64,000 nucleotides of DNA from Arabidopsis thaliana (Eukaryota; Streptophyta; Magnoliopsida; Brassicales; Brassicaceae): assembly GCF_000001735.4 (NCBI RefSeq), contig NC_003074.8, forward strand, positions 4,464,101-4,528,100. Direction: 5' to 3'. Every line of letters begins with the position of its first letter. The first letter of the stretch is position 1. Under the pieces are notes generated by a model. It did no database searches and was not told where the DNA came from. It saw nothing but the letters and a program-made list of their open reading frames with translations. Made by a program: the position numbers and the translations under genes. This document shows, one piece after another, positions 33,966 through 47,091 of this stretch.

Positions 33966-34229
33966 CGGTCAACAAAAAGGTTTTGTGATTCTGTCCTTAT
34001 TTGCCTTGTGAAGGAATACGACAAAATAGTTGGCATGTGTGCTATCGTCTTCCACACGTGTGAATCATTTTTTGTCTCCAAACTCCATCATGTTCTCTTT
34101 TTTTCTTACCTTTTGCTGTCTCACTATCTTTTTCACTTCCCACTTACAAAACACTCGTGTGACTTCTTTAACCTTTTAGAGTTTGATAATGCAAAACTGA
34201 TTCTCCATTTTTCACTTAAGAAAAATGAT

Positions 34230-36736
34230 TTATATTCTTTTGATCCAAATGGGTAATTTGTTCTTCATATGCACCGTTGGGAAGTTTATGATTGTGTCTT
34301 CTTCTGCTATCCATCTGCATATCATAATCACCAACATATTTTCAAATAAGTCTCTGTATATCGTTTAAGAGTTAAGTCCAACTTGTCAAAAAGAGATTAG
34401 ACATTTAGATTTATTTGGTCCGAACGTACCATTTTGTCTAAAGTGTAGAGCACTAATTACCACACCCTCTTGTTTGTTTTGAAATTTAAAGATTACAACA
34501 AATATTAAATAATTTTGTATCCATGTAACTGATAGTTACCTGAAGCGAGTGACAAGATGGTGAAGAAAAACTGAAGTTTCAAGACGAGCCAAATCGAGAC
34601 CAGGGCACAATCTCTGACCACCTCCAAAAGGACTGAAACTACTCGTGTTCATGTCCCTTTCCTATTTTGTGAAGAAATGAATTAAATATATAATTCGTAT
34701 TAAGTAAAAGATTATATGTTAAATATATTTTGGTGATCTTACGTACTTGCCATCTCCAGGGATTAAATTTGTAGGGAGACTCATAATAAAGCTTATCAAG
34801 ATGAACTGATCTGAGATAGGCCAAGAAACACCATCCTTTTGGTATCACATATCCTTTTATTTCAACATCTTTCATCGCCTTTCTCATCACTCCAATTATA
34901 ACATTTCCCATTCTCAGTGTCTCTGTAATCACCTGATGATAATTAAAAATTTAATTAATCACCTTGTTGAGTATTAACTAATGAATAGGGAAAAGAAGAA
35001 ATTATATACCTTTTGTGTAAAAGGTAACGACAAGTAGTCATTCCAATATAGTGGCTCTCCTGTCAATTCCTTCAAACTTTTCAGCTTCATGTTTTCTTCC
35101 TAATGAAAAAAAAAGAAATTCATAAAGTAAGATTAGCTTATAGATTTTTAGTGGCCAATCATATAAAGCCACGAGGTAATATCAGCTTATCACTAATTTA
35201 TTTGAATGGCTGATTTTTACACAATTTTCATACTAATTAATCGGAATTTATAGTCATCTACAATATATAATGGCAACAAAAACCATATGATACAAATCGA
35301 TATGTAGCTACTAATTGACTACTATACTATTATCACTTGATTATGGTTTAAAGTTAATTAATTACCGTTAGGAGATTGAGGGCAGCAGGAGAATCAGAGA
35401 GGAATTTGACGGCAAGGGTAATGAGGACAGGGACAGAATCGTGGCCAGGGATCATCATGTCGATCATATTGTTAGCAATCAAATTGTGAGTTAAATGTTC
35501 ACTTGAGTCCTTAAGCAACACATCCACAACATCCTTTGCAATAACATCATCTTCCTCCTTGTTCTTTGTTTTCCTAATTTTGCCTTCTATGATTCTTTCA
35601 ACTTGCTTCACCATATTCTTCTTAGCTTGGAGAGATCTATGGAGTTGCGTTCCAGGGAAGTTAATTGGTAATGACATGAGTCCTGATATGAAATTTTCAA
35701 ACTCTCTCTTTAGCTCTTCTAAATCTTCTCCTTTCTCTACACTTATCAATGCCTTGGCAAGTACTTTGAATGCAACCTACCAGTTAAAATAAAATAAATT
35801 AAATTATTAAATGCCAGGAAGGAAAAAAAAAACTGAAAGGGTAATGATTAGTATTTGTTAAACAAATTAGAAAGAGAATATTTGTAATCATTATATCAAA
35901 TGTAATCATTGTAACCATGTTCTATAAAATAGATTAATATTTCTATGGTAACATTATTATGATTGTCCCTTTTAATTTCTTAATCAATGCTTTAACTCAT
36001 ATATAAAAGGGATTATTGGATTATTTAGAACTTTTGTAAGAAAATATTAAATTAAGGGATAAGTATACTGACAGTCTTGGAGACGTCTTGGAGGAGCACA
36101 GGTTGGTCCTCGGACCATAGATCCATGGATTCCGACAAAAACTTGTGCATGTCTCTAACGATTTGAGCTTTGAGAAGTGGCGACTTTAAGAAAGAACCGA
36201 CTAATCCATGGAACCGTCTATGTAAACTCCCGTTGATAAGAAGTATCGACGATTTTCCCATTAGCTCCCTTACCGTTTTTGGGTAAAACGGCACGAAAGC
36301 TGTCGAGTCGCTCTGTAAAACGGCTCTGTTCACTTCAGCATCCGTCGACACGATCGTCGCCGTTCCAAAAATATGCGACTTAAACACTCTCCCATACCTT
36401 TACATACATAAACACGTATATTTAATTTATTAGTTTTAGATTAAGGAACACGTATAGAAAGAGGGATAAGAGTTGTTACATGAGACGACGCTTGTCCATG
36501 AAACTCTCAGGACGGTCTGAGTAAGCAGAAGAGACGAACTCGATGGTTTCACCGATGACGGGCCATCCCAAGCTTCCGTGTGGAAACTTTGGTCCGTGAC
36601 TCTGGGATGTAACATGATGATCATTAAGTTTTTTCTTTGAAGCTGGGGATGATCTGAGACCGTTGATCTTGTTGAAGATGACGATGATGATAAAGAAGAA
36701 GAAGGAGAAGAACAAAAGTGAAGAAGAAGTGTCCAT
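34230..36736 (-). CDS. CYP90D1: Cytochrome P450 CYP90D1, brassinosteroid C-23 hydroxylase
   Basis: Seven exons (36736-36480, 36397-36073, 35776-35366, 35099-35010, 34932-34747, 34661-34540, 34314-34230) encode 491 residues. A hydrophobic N-terminal anchor ([20 protein letters not shown]) places it on the ER. It has the proline hinge region ([18 protein letters not shown]), an I-helix with [12 protein letters not shown], the K-helix ETLR, and the heme motif [10 protein letters not shown] with ligand C442. CYP90D1 and CYP90C1 redundantly perform C-23 hydroxylation in brassinosteroid synthesis, shunting early C-22-hydroxylated intermediates toward typhasterol and 3-dehydroteasterone. BR-synthesis P450 genes are generally repressed by BR feedback; I did not verify BZR1 sites here. 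No defects are seen. Confidence 0.95.
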
Positions 36737-36967
36737 TAGTGTTTTAACTTAATTAGCCAGAGACGCACGAATGGGTTTGTGTTTTTTAAAATTGGTTTTT
36801 TGTTTTTGGGACTTTCTTTCACTTTGAATCTGTCTTGGTATCTCTTTATATAACTTTAATCATGGTGCGGTGTGGCAACAAATCATGTGGCTGGTACTTA
36901 TTTTATTTTATCTTAGATTTTTTGATATAAATCTTATATCTAAAAAAGTTTTTATTGTTACTTTGTT

Positions 36968-37110
36968 AGAGCTTCTCCATAAGACCATAAGGTATCTCAC
37001 CAAATATGATATCCTTATTTTAGTTCAATTTAGTTTGAGAAATTTGTCTAAAATTTTGCCTCCATTGGTGAGATACAAGGTATCTCATCAATATCTTTTG
37101 ACATTTCTAT
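36968..37110. mobile_element. Fragment of a fold-back (MITE-like) element
   Basis: GAGCTTCTCCAT resembles the terminal sequence of the Harbinger-like MITE at 29977. It is followed by AAGGTATCTCACCAA and, inverted about 60 bases on, TTGGTGAGATAC. No matching right terminus or target duplication was found. Confidence 0.35.
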
Positions 37111-38273
37111 GTTTTAATTTTTAAAAATTTGTATGTTTTTTTTCCTGTTAAAAGTATATTTTTCATTCAATCTTAAATTTTATGATAAATTTAACAAAAT
37201 TTCAAAATATAATTTCTAATTTTTCAAATTTCATTTTTCTCAGTATTAATGCATTAACTAAAAATACTATAATTTAGTATTGTTATATTAACCTTAATAA
37301 ATATTAATTAAACTAATAATGTAACTTAATAAATAGGTATTTATTATTATATGATTTCTAACATAACAAAAAAAAGGGAAAATAACAATATAGAAAATTA
37401 GAAACTATTTATCATTATCCATTATTTGATCAAACTGGCACTAGTATATCGATTATTTGAGCCAAACATATATCAATTATTTTGTTCAAAAAGTCTAACT
37501 AATTGAAGAGGTAAGGTTGTATAAGGAAATTTTGGTATAGAAAATAGACAAATAATATATCGAAGAAAAGTGTGCTAAGTGTCTTTTGGCTTGTGGGGTA
37601 TTTTGGGTGCGCCTTCGTGCGAAATTCCATTAGGCCACCTTTCTTATTTCACATATATTTACACATTTTTGTCATGATTATACAGGATACATGCATGCCC
37701 ATATATATCATGTAAAGATATGCATGAGAAGACATGTACTTGTATACAAATGTGTGTACACATGCCAATACGTAGCTATAGTTGTGACTTGTGAAAATCA
37801 GTTGATTATTCTATTTTAGATGTCGTCGAATCAAATGACCTTTTGAAATTCGGTATAATTAGATATCTACAACAATATATAGTGTAGTAATTAATGGCTA
37901 CGATACTATATATACGTACGCGGATCAGAACGGTTTCTTGGGACTTTGAAAAAATATGGTTTGCTTTTGATTTGGTTGGTATGAGAACAGAAATTAGTTA
38001 GCCAAAATGTATTTTGTTCTATTTTATTTGGAAATAAACCAAAACTAAGTCTATAGAATTGAGGCTGACCCGGGCCAGCAACCTAAATAAACAGAGTCAA
38101 TTATAGGACCGGCTCTATACATTAATGTTAACCTTGGAGTACATTACGTAATGAAACGAAGCTCTACAAGAAAAGTATGATACACTTATCTAATGCTAAT
38201 TCAATCTCCTCATGATTAGACCACAAGCGCATCTTCTCACTTTCATATAAACGTATGTCATATTAAATAGTGT

Positions 38274-38708
38274 GTGTATGACTATGAGCGGTATAATATA
38301 TTAGAATCCAAGGAAGTGAGATTCTTTAGCCGCTTGAATACTTTGGCGATCGTTGATTGTATTGAGCCTAAAAAGCTAATCTTTTCATTTTGTAATTATA
38401 GATCAAACCTTTTGACTAATGCCAAACAAGATAATTTCCCATTCTCTTTTTATTCACTTTATAATAGTGTTGTCAAAAATATTAATTCTTTTGGGAAACC
38501 TATGATTCTTTTATCATATCTATTAACGCCATTTTTAAGCTTTTCATACAAGCAATACCTAACACGGGAGCTATCTTATTACCTTATGATGATCGTCACT
38601 TTTAATTGTATAATCAATTTGATAAAGAAAAAAGGGATAGATACAATACAAATTAGTGCTTTGATCATATCTAATTATTGCATGAGTGTCTTTAATTTAA
38701 GGTCGTGA
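38274..38708 (+). other. Unexplained AT-rich open frame of 144 codons
   Basis: The frame starts with ATG and is rich in hydrophobic and lysine/asparagine residues (LLSYLLTPFLSFSYKQYL, SYYLMMIVTFNCIINLI). In such AT-rich sequence an open frame this long is uncommon. No family is recognised and no splice structure is visible. It may be a decayed transposon piece or chance. Confidence 0.2.
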
Positions 38709-40209
38709 ATCTTTGGAAATCCGAGAGGTTTTTTGACTTAAGTAATTGAAAGCTTTTATTTATCTATTATTTTATTTGTAGCTTTTTGTAAAAAATTGAA
38801 ACTTGTAAAATCTGTATAGTATTTGTTTGCTCAAAAAAGTCACCAAGATTGAGAATTGACAGAAATAGAATAATAAAATGAACAATTTGAAATCAACAAG
38901 AGCCAAATAATATGCATATATAATTTTGGGAATTGTGGTGTTGTTTTCATTTGGACCATATCTCCATGTGAAGAACCACTTGACCAGGAGAATATTTTTG
39001 TCCCAATTGATTTCACAATCTCTAGGGTTTTGGATAGCTGAGAACATGATCCTTTGTCCTCTTTACGAAATTGATGCAAAACCACTTAACAATTTGTCCC
39101 TTCGTTGAAATTTATGCTTTCGATTTTTATTTGGGGGGGTTAGGGGAGGGGGTGAAATTTATGGACAATGTGTAAAGTATAAGGAACAACGACACATATA
39201 TATGCTGTTAGTTAGGAAATGTTAAAATTGAACAAACTTTATAGCAATCAAATCTTTATAAGTACTCAGTATTTCATTAATGCCCACATGACCATTGACT
39301 GAAGCCAACATCAACAAGAGGGTATGCTTCAAAATCAAACTCAAATCTATCAAAAGCTATAAAATATATTCACAAGTGAGTTAATGCATAATTTTGGTAA
39401 ATATAATCTGCATAATTGGTTTCTCTACCAATGATTTGCTTCTTTGTTTGGCGTTAGATTTCGCCTCCAACATTCTCACAAAGATCTCTCATTGTTGCTT
39501 CTATAATAATAGTGGCTCATCAGCCCCAAACCAGCTTTGCAGCTACTACAGAACAACAAAAACATAGCACTCTTTGATAGTTAGATAGTTAGATTACCAG
39601 GGAATGTCATGAAGGTGGTTCTCTGATAAAAAAACATTGTCACTTTAAAATGGAGATAAAGTTTCTAACTTTAATCTTATGCAAAAGAAGAGGTAAAACC
39701 AGCAGGGTCCTCTCATAGGTGTCGACAAGTGATATTACACACTGTAGAGGAGATTCATGGACCACCAAATGCAAGTCTTAGGTCTTCTCACATGGAGATA
39801 TTGCAATCATTTACTCACCAGAAATATATAAGTCGAAAAGACAACCGAAATGCTATATCTGTAAGCAATGACCCCTGCTCACTAAGGAGTGAGTGAGAGG
39901 TAGTTGAGTGTGAAATTGAGAAAGACACACATAGATGACAATGCCGATCAGGTTTACGCAATAATAATAAAAAGGCCCAACCCACTAAAATCTATTAGCA
40001 AAAGCCCAATTTCAGTCCATATATGACGAAACGTTAACCGTCAGGGTTTTACTACTTGGGAGAAGACGGAGGCCTCTTAAATCTTAATGCTAACAGACGA
40101 ATAATAATACGCCACGTGTATAATTGAACCGTCACCGCCTTATCGTTACCGCTGTCATAAACGAATAGCTATTTTCGTGCTCGGAAAAAGCAGAGTAAAG
40201 CTTTAAAAA

Positions 40210-41778
40210 ATGGTGATTTTATCGGCGAGCTCCACTGTGAGAGCTGCCTTAGATACACAACCTAGACTTCCCTACAACCCTAATGCGCCGCGAAAAGTTA
40301 AGAAAATCCCTAACGGTAATTCATTCTTACCGCCGCCGTCACCTGCACCGTCTCCAGGAATCAGCATCTCCGTCGCCGATTTGCTCAAGCGTCCTTCAAG
40401 TAAAGGTAGACACTTTAACTCGGAATTGATTCAATTGCAATGTTTGGTTATTCAAGAAAACTCTAATCAAAAGCTCTCTCCTTTTCTTCCTATGGTAATG
40501 AATTGTTGAAGACTTCTCAAATTTTCGATTCCTGGTTCTATTAGATACTAAATTTTGTTTGTAAATGTAGAGATAACTGTTGACGTTGATGATACTTATA
40601 TGGGATATGAGACATGGTCTCCAAGTCCACCAAAGTTGGAGAAACCAAGATCAGTCTTCAATCCTGCTTCTTTAGCCTTTATAGGCGATTCCATTTATGA
40701 GGTTTTTTTTTTTACATTACACTGTGAGCTTTGTGTTTCAAGCTTTTGCTCTTAATTCTTGTTGGATCAATCAATCATGATAGACTTTAGTGTTGTTAGG
40801 TTGTCAATATGTCAAATGCAGATCTTTTACATTGTTTTACGAAAGCTTACTATCTCGAACGTCATTAATAGTTTCTCTTGGTTGTGCAGCTATATGCTCG
40901 TAGGCATTTTCTTTTCCCTCCGCTTAGTATTGAAGATTATAACGATCGTGTTAGAGCTGTGGTGCGCTGTGAAGCTCAGGTTTGGTATCTTTTGACCTCC
41001 TTGTTTTCCAATTTTGAAGAGACAGTGTATTGTTCGGTATCATGATTTTGCTGAGTAGTTTTATTTATTTCATCTTATGACACTCTTACTTTGAGAATTC
41101 ATTTTCGATGTTAACTGTCAGCTTTTCTCGTAATTTTATACAGTATGCTTTGCTGAATAAACTTGTTGATGATGACTTTCTAACAAAGGAAGAGAGGTCA
41201 GTACACAAAAACCACTATTTCATCATCCAACTTTTCTCTGCCGCCACACTTTGATAATTGAGAATCCTGTGATTGAGCTGAGATACATGATTCACTTCTC
41301 ATTGGATTTTATCCATCTGATGAATTTGTATTTGCTCCAGGGATATTCTTAGGTGGGGAAAGAATCTAGGTTCTGCTAGAACACGTACAAGAAGGCGTGC
41401 AGGTAATGCGGTTTATAACAAGGCATCATCATTGGAAACACTAGTAAGTAACACCAGTATCTAAACTTACACTGCGTTCTTCTTTGTGCTCTTAACTCTG
41501 TTTTGAATGTAAATCTTCTTGTTGTCACTTATCTGTGCAATTTCCAGATTGGTTATCTGTATCTGACAAACGGGAAAAGATTAGAAAAAATAATGGAGAA
41601 GCTAGGATTCTCAAGTGATTCTTCAACTGAGATCGTGATTGAAGAAACCAACCCTAAACCATCAGAATCATCCAACCTGCCAAACTTCATACTCAGTGAG
41701 TTAAATCTACCTCCTCCATTAAATTCGATCATAAACTTCATCATTTGGTGGATTCGCTGGAAGCTACACAAGTCATAA
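40210..41778 (+). CDS. RNC4: Chloroplast mini-ribonuclease III
   Basis: Six exons (40210-40405, 40571-40701, 40890-40979, 41144-41196, 41341-41443, 41548-41778) encode 267 residues. The N-terminus is basic and serine-rich, fitting a plastid transit peptide. The RNase III domain begins at NPASLAFIGDSIYELYARRH (acidic D105 and E109 of the metal site) and continues through VVRCEAQYALLNKL, LTKEERDILRWGKN and ASSLETLIGYLYLTN with the second acidic position. There is no double-stranded-RNA-binding domain, which defines the mini-III subfamily. The C-terminal ~60 residues are less conserved. Arabidopsis RNC3 and RNC4 act together in chloroplast rRNA maturation and intron turnover. The assignment to RNC4 rather than RNC3 is from memory of the locus (At3g13740). 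Confidence 0.88.
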
Positions 41779-44700
41779 ACTCATATAACCATCTTCTCCT
41801 TCGTTAATTTGTAGACGAGCAAGTGGTGTCATTTTAGTTGTAGGAAAAGGTCTTTACTCGGATCATGGAAAAGCTGAAGAATCAAAGTTGTCTTAAATGG
41901 CCGGTGTAGCAAGCATAACAGTGCTCACTTAACCGGAGAAGACGTTTTTTCGTATATGTACATACGTATGTATGAATGTCCAACTCCTACTGGATATCAA
42001 ATCAAAATGCCCATTTTTGTCTTCTGACCATGATAGTTGTCCTCATGGGTTGATTCTTAAGCAAGTCTATTAGTGTTGTACTAAACATATGATATTTAAA
42101 CAAAAAATAATCAAAAGAAATGTAATATCTATAGCTACTAGGCATTTTGTACATGATTCTGCTACTAGCATTGAATCATTTGATCTTATCATATAAATTC
42201 GAATCTTCAGCAAGTTGAGCCACTGCTACTTGACTAATACATATTTCAATGATGGACGAAATATGACGTTCGTGATTTGATCTAATCCAGCTCGGCAACA
42301 TCCTTATCCAGAGATAAAAGCAAAACTAGTAGTAGTCTAAATTTAATAGACGAGAGATTCCGTGGTCATTAGTGACTTTTTCTTTATGAGTAGGCCCATT
42401 TGTAACAATCGGGCCCATAATTGTCCAACGAAAACTTGTTACTATTGCAATAGATTACAATGGACCGACCAAATCAATCAATGTAAGAAGATTTCGTATA
42501 TAAAAATATCACCAATTTTTTATCTTTTCCTTTACGAAGAAAGGTATAGCATAAATTATGCATTTTCGTTTTTTTTTTTTATCGAATGTCTTCGAGAAGG
42601 GACTGCTAAAAAAGATAAAAAGATCGATATTGATGTGAATGGTTTTAAATTGAATATGTGGCAGTCTCATCGATATATTTTATTGTGCGAATAAGATAAT
42701 TCATACTATCATATTTTTGTAGCTCATATCTTTTACTCTTTTAGCCACTCATTTTGATTGTAACGTCGATACGGTTTTGTCCTATAACATGCACATTATC
42801 CAGTTGATGATCATGGGTCCTAACGACAAGGTTGACGTGTCATCATATAGCGCCACACTTATTGTGGTTCCCACTCTTTTCTTGCTTACATGTCATCCTA
42901 ATCCCTCGTTCTTTGATCATCACCATTGCATATCGAAGTTAATACAATTCGGATCAGACTCAAATTTTGTTTCTGCCACGTATATAAAAGATTAAAGGAT
43001 ATTTCGTCTCCTTTTGGTGTTCAAATTTCAATTATTATCTCGAAAATTATGTAATGCATACATGATATCCTTAAAACGTTAAAAAAAGGCTCGTTGTTAG
43101 TATCATTATGTCGTTGTTGTGTTTTCTTTCTTATTTGATAATGCTGTATAAGAATGTTGGATAAAAATTTTGGTTTATTTTAGAGAAATAAGAGATCAAA
43201 ATATATGTAGATAGAGCGAAGAAGAAACGAGGCCTTTCATATAAGATAAGATAAGGCAGTCGTGGAAAAGGAAAGCAAGAGCTAGCCAAACCTAGATATT
43301 AATTAAGCTGTCGAAATAAATGTACCCTAATATATAAACTATTTAGGAACCTCTCCTTGTTATATATGGATAAGTTTAATAATCTGTTGATTTATTCTAT
43401 ATTTGTCTCGATATTTTTTTTTCGATTGTGAACGGTATCTTAATGTGACGCATAAAATTGGAACTGATATTGTATGCACAATAATTCTACGTAACTGCGA
43501 ATATGAGTGCATTGTTCAATTACAGAAAAAGTTAAACTACGTTTTCGTATGCATGTATCACAAGTTTACAATGTTGGAGCTCAATACTTTTTTCCTGAGA
43601 AGGAATTAGGATTCTCATTTTAGTGTACTGATTATTGATTAGTGATTATGCTGCAACATGGATGCATGCAGCATGCCTGTCCATCGAGCAAAAATATATA
43701 CAGATTTATTAAATATGTCGTCATCATCAAATAATAATATCTTTGCAAGTGGTATCCTATGAGTTCATAAATCATAATACAGACAAAACATTGTGTGATT
43801 CAATTTTGGATAATAACTTATGCTGATAGTACTTTATTGGATTTAATTTTGGATTCGAATTCCTTGTTATTGACTCATTAGTGGCAAAACAATTCCATTC
43901 ACGTTCTAATTATCATGACCACACGTGGTTTCTATGATACGTTGACTCATGGAATGTAAAAACTAAAAAGAAATGGAGAATCCAAGTCATGGATCTTTTA
44001 CATCTTTAGCGACTCTTATGAGTTATGAGTTACCAAAGCTTATAAACTAACATTTTACTTTACACACTCTTTACGTATTTCAGTTGTTTAACGTACCATA
44101 TATAGTTTTTCACATTTTCTTGGGTAATTTTTTTTTTGTAACGGCTTAGGTAAAAAAATTACATCATCTTGCTGTTGTAGCGGTAATTAAGGATAAATAT
44201 ATATTTTTATTGGACTGGATATAGGTAATAGGTCCATGAATTTTCTCTAATGAGGCTAGATATCATGATTAATTTTAAAACCAGCATTTAGCTTTCTAAT
44301 TTTTTTGTTCGGATCCTATCAGTCGATGAAAATATAACGTGATGTGTTGAAATTAGGATGAGCTAGCATTGTGAAATATAATCCCTAACTACGAATATTT
44401 GTATTAGTATAGCTCTCTTTAACTATGAATATTAGAGCAGTTTTGTGGTTGACTGCAGTAATAAAGATTTATTGACAGAGAAGCTCGGATCTAAATCTAC
44501 ATGACCTTCGTCGTTATCTTCTCTTTCTTTGTGGAGCTATATTATTTTCTTGTTGTTCTTCATAGTTAATCTGAACATAAGGGAATACATTAATTAGGAT
44601 ATATGATAATAAAATTAAAACAACCACCCGTACAAGATTTTCCTTGACGGCCGTAAGATCCGGAACTAGAAAGTCAAACTCTGTTGCAGTTCAAATTCCG

Positions 44701-47091
44701 TGTACTTTACTCGCCGCGCGCGCGTGACAAAAAAATAACTATGTGAGTGGGAAAGGAATAAACTAATGAAGAAGAAGAGAAAGCAAAAGAAACTCGAACG
44801 CGGAGAAATTGTTGTTGTCGTCGCAGTTAACGGGTTTTATTTTCTCTATTGTCTTAAATTTTCTTGCTCGTTCCATTTTCACTTTAATTGCTCCACGCAT
44901 CTCAAATCAATGACAAAAAAAAAAAATGTACCAGTGTGAATGTGTCATAAGATCTCTTTACCAAACAAAAAAAATGTGTCATAAGATCTAAAACATTATA
45001 CGGATCTAAATAACATACAAAATTCAGATCGATGCATGCGCAGATGCCTTGTAAGCGTGTTGGTTATATTTTGAGGAGTATAACTTTGGATATGAAAAAT
45101 GTTAACTAAACTTAAAACCGAAAAAAAATATGTTAAACTCTCTTCTTCTTTTTTTTTTTTGACAAAATGTTAAACTCTCTTATTCACAAGTTTTCTACAC
45201 CAGTTCAATTTGTTTTTTTTATTCAATAAAAAACTACTTCATCGGGGTATGTGTTATCAAGTATTTCATTGTAGTTGTTAATTGGTCTATGTGAAAATAT
45301 ATAAATTTGAAATCTAATTAACATAATCACGACAAAATAAATATGCTTTTAAAATAAAGAAAAATAAATATGATTGTTAGTTATTTACATTTTTTAATAC
45401 CGGCCAGTAGTATATGCTGCGGCTAGCTCTTTGCCATATATGATACGTGCCGGTGCATCTTTGTTTTGCTTGACTACTAATTTTATAGTTCTGTGTTTAT
45501 TCATAACTCGAATATTTGTCTCTATATAACAGATGATAGAAAGCATGGTTTTATTCAAATGTAATCGATTGCGTTTTACTTTAATGATGCTTTACATACA
45601 CGATATCTCCCTTTTTCGACACATTATCTCTTCGATTAGAACAATTATTGTGTATGTTTGCGTGTTTTGATGAGTATCTTATAGTACTACTTATTTGAAA
45701 TTAATAACTTATACAAACCTTTAACCAAACACATTTTTTGTTTTATCAATATTAATAAAGATTTATAGTTCCCCAATTCCATAAATATGAATACGACACA
45801 TCAACGAAAATTATGAAAAACAGCCATATATAGTTTGCAATGTCGAATCTCGATATCTCCGATGGTGGTCACAGCTATTGATAAACAATAATTGAACAAA
45901 TCATGATCATACTTAATAATATAAATGGCCATTTAATAAGCTGTTAGAAGTTCTATCAATTAAATAGCTAGATATTTAAATTAAGCAATTTAGTAAATTT
46001 TCCACAATAAAACAAGACGAAGTTTATGTAAAGTCTTAAACATGTATAGTTTTAGGTAGAGAATCGAAGACAATTTTTTTTTTTTTTCAAAAGTTTGCAT
46101 GTGTTCAGTGGTTGAGAACTTGAGATAACGATTGGTTTATCTAACGAACACGCTCTTTCATATCTTACAATTAACGTTTCAATCAGACAAAGGAAAAGTT
46201 AAATAGATGTGTAGTAAAAAAAAAACATATTTTGTTTGTAGTCTTTGTCTTGTAAAAGTCTTAGAATTTGTGGTGGCTAAACTTAACCCGTGACACTTTG
46301 CAAGTATTGTTGGGCCATTTACTACAACGTGCAGCAAAACGCGTGAAAAATCACGTAGCATTAAAACAAAGAGCCAGACAATCTGGAGATTATTATGAAG
46401 ATTTTTTTTTTATCTCGTACCGATTTCAGCCAAACCAAAAAATCGGATTCCATAAAACCAATCAGAAAAAGGAGATGTGGCATTTGAATTTGTTGCAAAT
46501 GTTTTCACTCAATATTTATTGAAAAAGCAAAACTCCATATTAAATCATACTCTAACATTTTTTTTTCCTACTATGAATGCTACTACAAATATGGTGGAAA
46601 ACTAGTTATTTGTTTTCTCTAGAAACTTACACTTTATTCGTCTAAATTTGCTTGCAATAGAACTATACTAATGAACATTCAAATCACAAATGACCTTTTT
46701 TACTACAATCCTAAAAAAATCTTAAGGTATTCAATTATTTAAATGAACAATAAGAAAAAGACACAAACACGGTGGGACCCAAAAAGGTCTCTCAAGGTAG
46801 GTCCCACGAGAATACCCTCCATTGCTGAGTGCTTTAAAAACAGCTGCAAAGCATCTACGTTTTAGCATCCGAACAAAAAAAAAAACAAGTTTTCTTCTTT
46901 TTACACTCAAGAATATAAATTCCCTGTTCTCCAGATCTTTTCTCAAGAAAATTTAAAGCTTTAACTTAAGAAAGCTTGAACCTTTCTCTTCCAACCACAT
47001 CTTCCTTCTTTTTATCCTCTAGCTCAACTTAGAAAGAATAGAATAAAGTGGCAAAACCGAAAGTGAACCAACTTGTAGTAAATTAATAGTT
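41779..47091. other. 5.3-kb spacer between RNC4 and BGAL1
   Basis: No supported gene. A short dispersed duplication (AATGTGTCATAAGATCT at about 44939 and 44976), a second pair (ATGTTAAACTCTCTT at about 45130 and 45167) and a CG-rich spot (CCGCGCGCGCG at about 44713) are the only local features. The last ~250 bases (from about 46840) look like promoter and leader of BGAL1. Confidence 0.5.

Larger units (their letters stand above)
32871..34229. other. Spacer between MIR823 and the CYP90D1 3' end
   Basis: Probable MIR823 promoter on the left, a possible LINE-like tail at 33598-33692, an AT microsatellite at 33943-33965, and the CYP90D1 3' UTR at the right. No further gene supported. Confidence 0.45.
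36737..40209. other. 3.5-kb spacer between CYP90D1 and the RNase III gene
   Basis: The left part is the CYP90D1 promoter. A fold-back fragment lies at about 36968-37110, an unexplained 144-codon frame at 38274-38708, and a G-rich tract at 39133-39152. The last ~200 bases are the RNC4 upstream region. No other gene supported. Confidence 0.45.

Noticed and set aside
42362..42694. 110-codon plus-strand frame in the RNC4-BGAL1 spacer
   Set aside because: Composition follows the AT-rich DNA, no domain, no splice signals or leader.
44710..44725. CG-rich GCCGCGCGCGCG spot as a possible CpG island or origin
   Set aside because: Only about 15 bases long with no surrounding GC enrichment.
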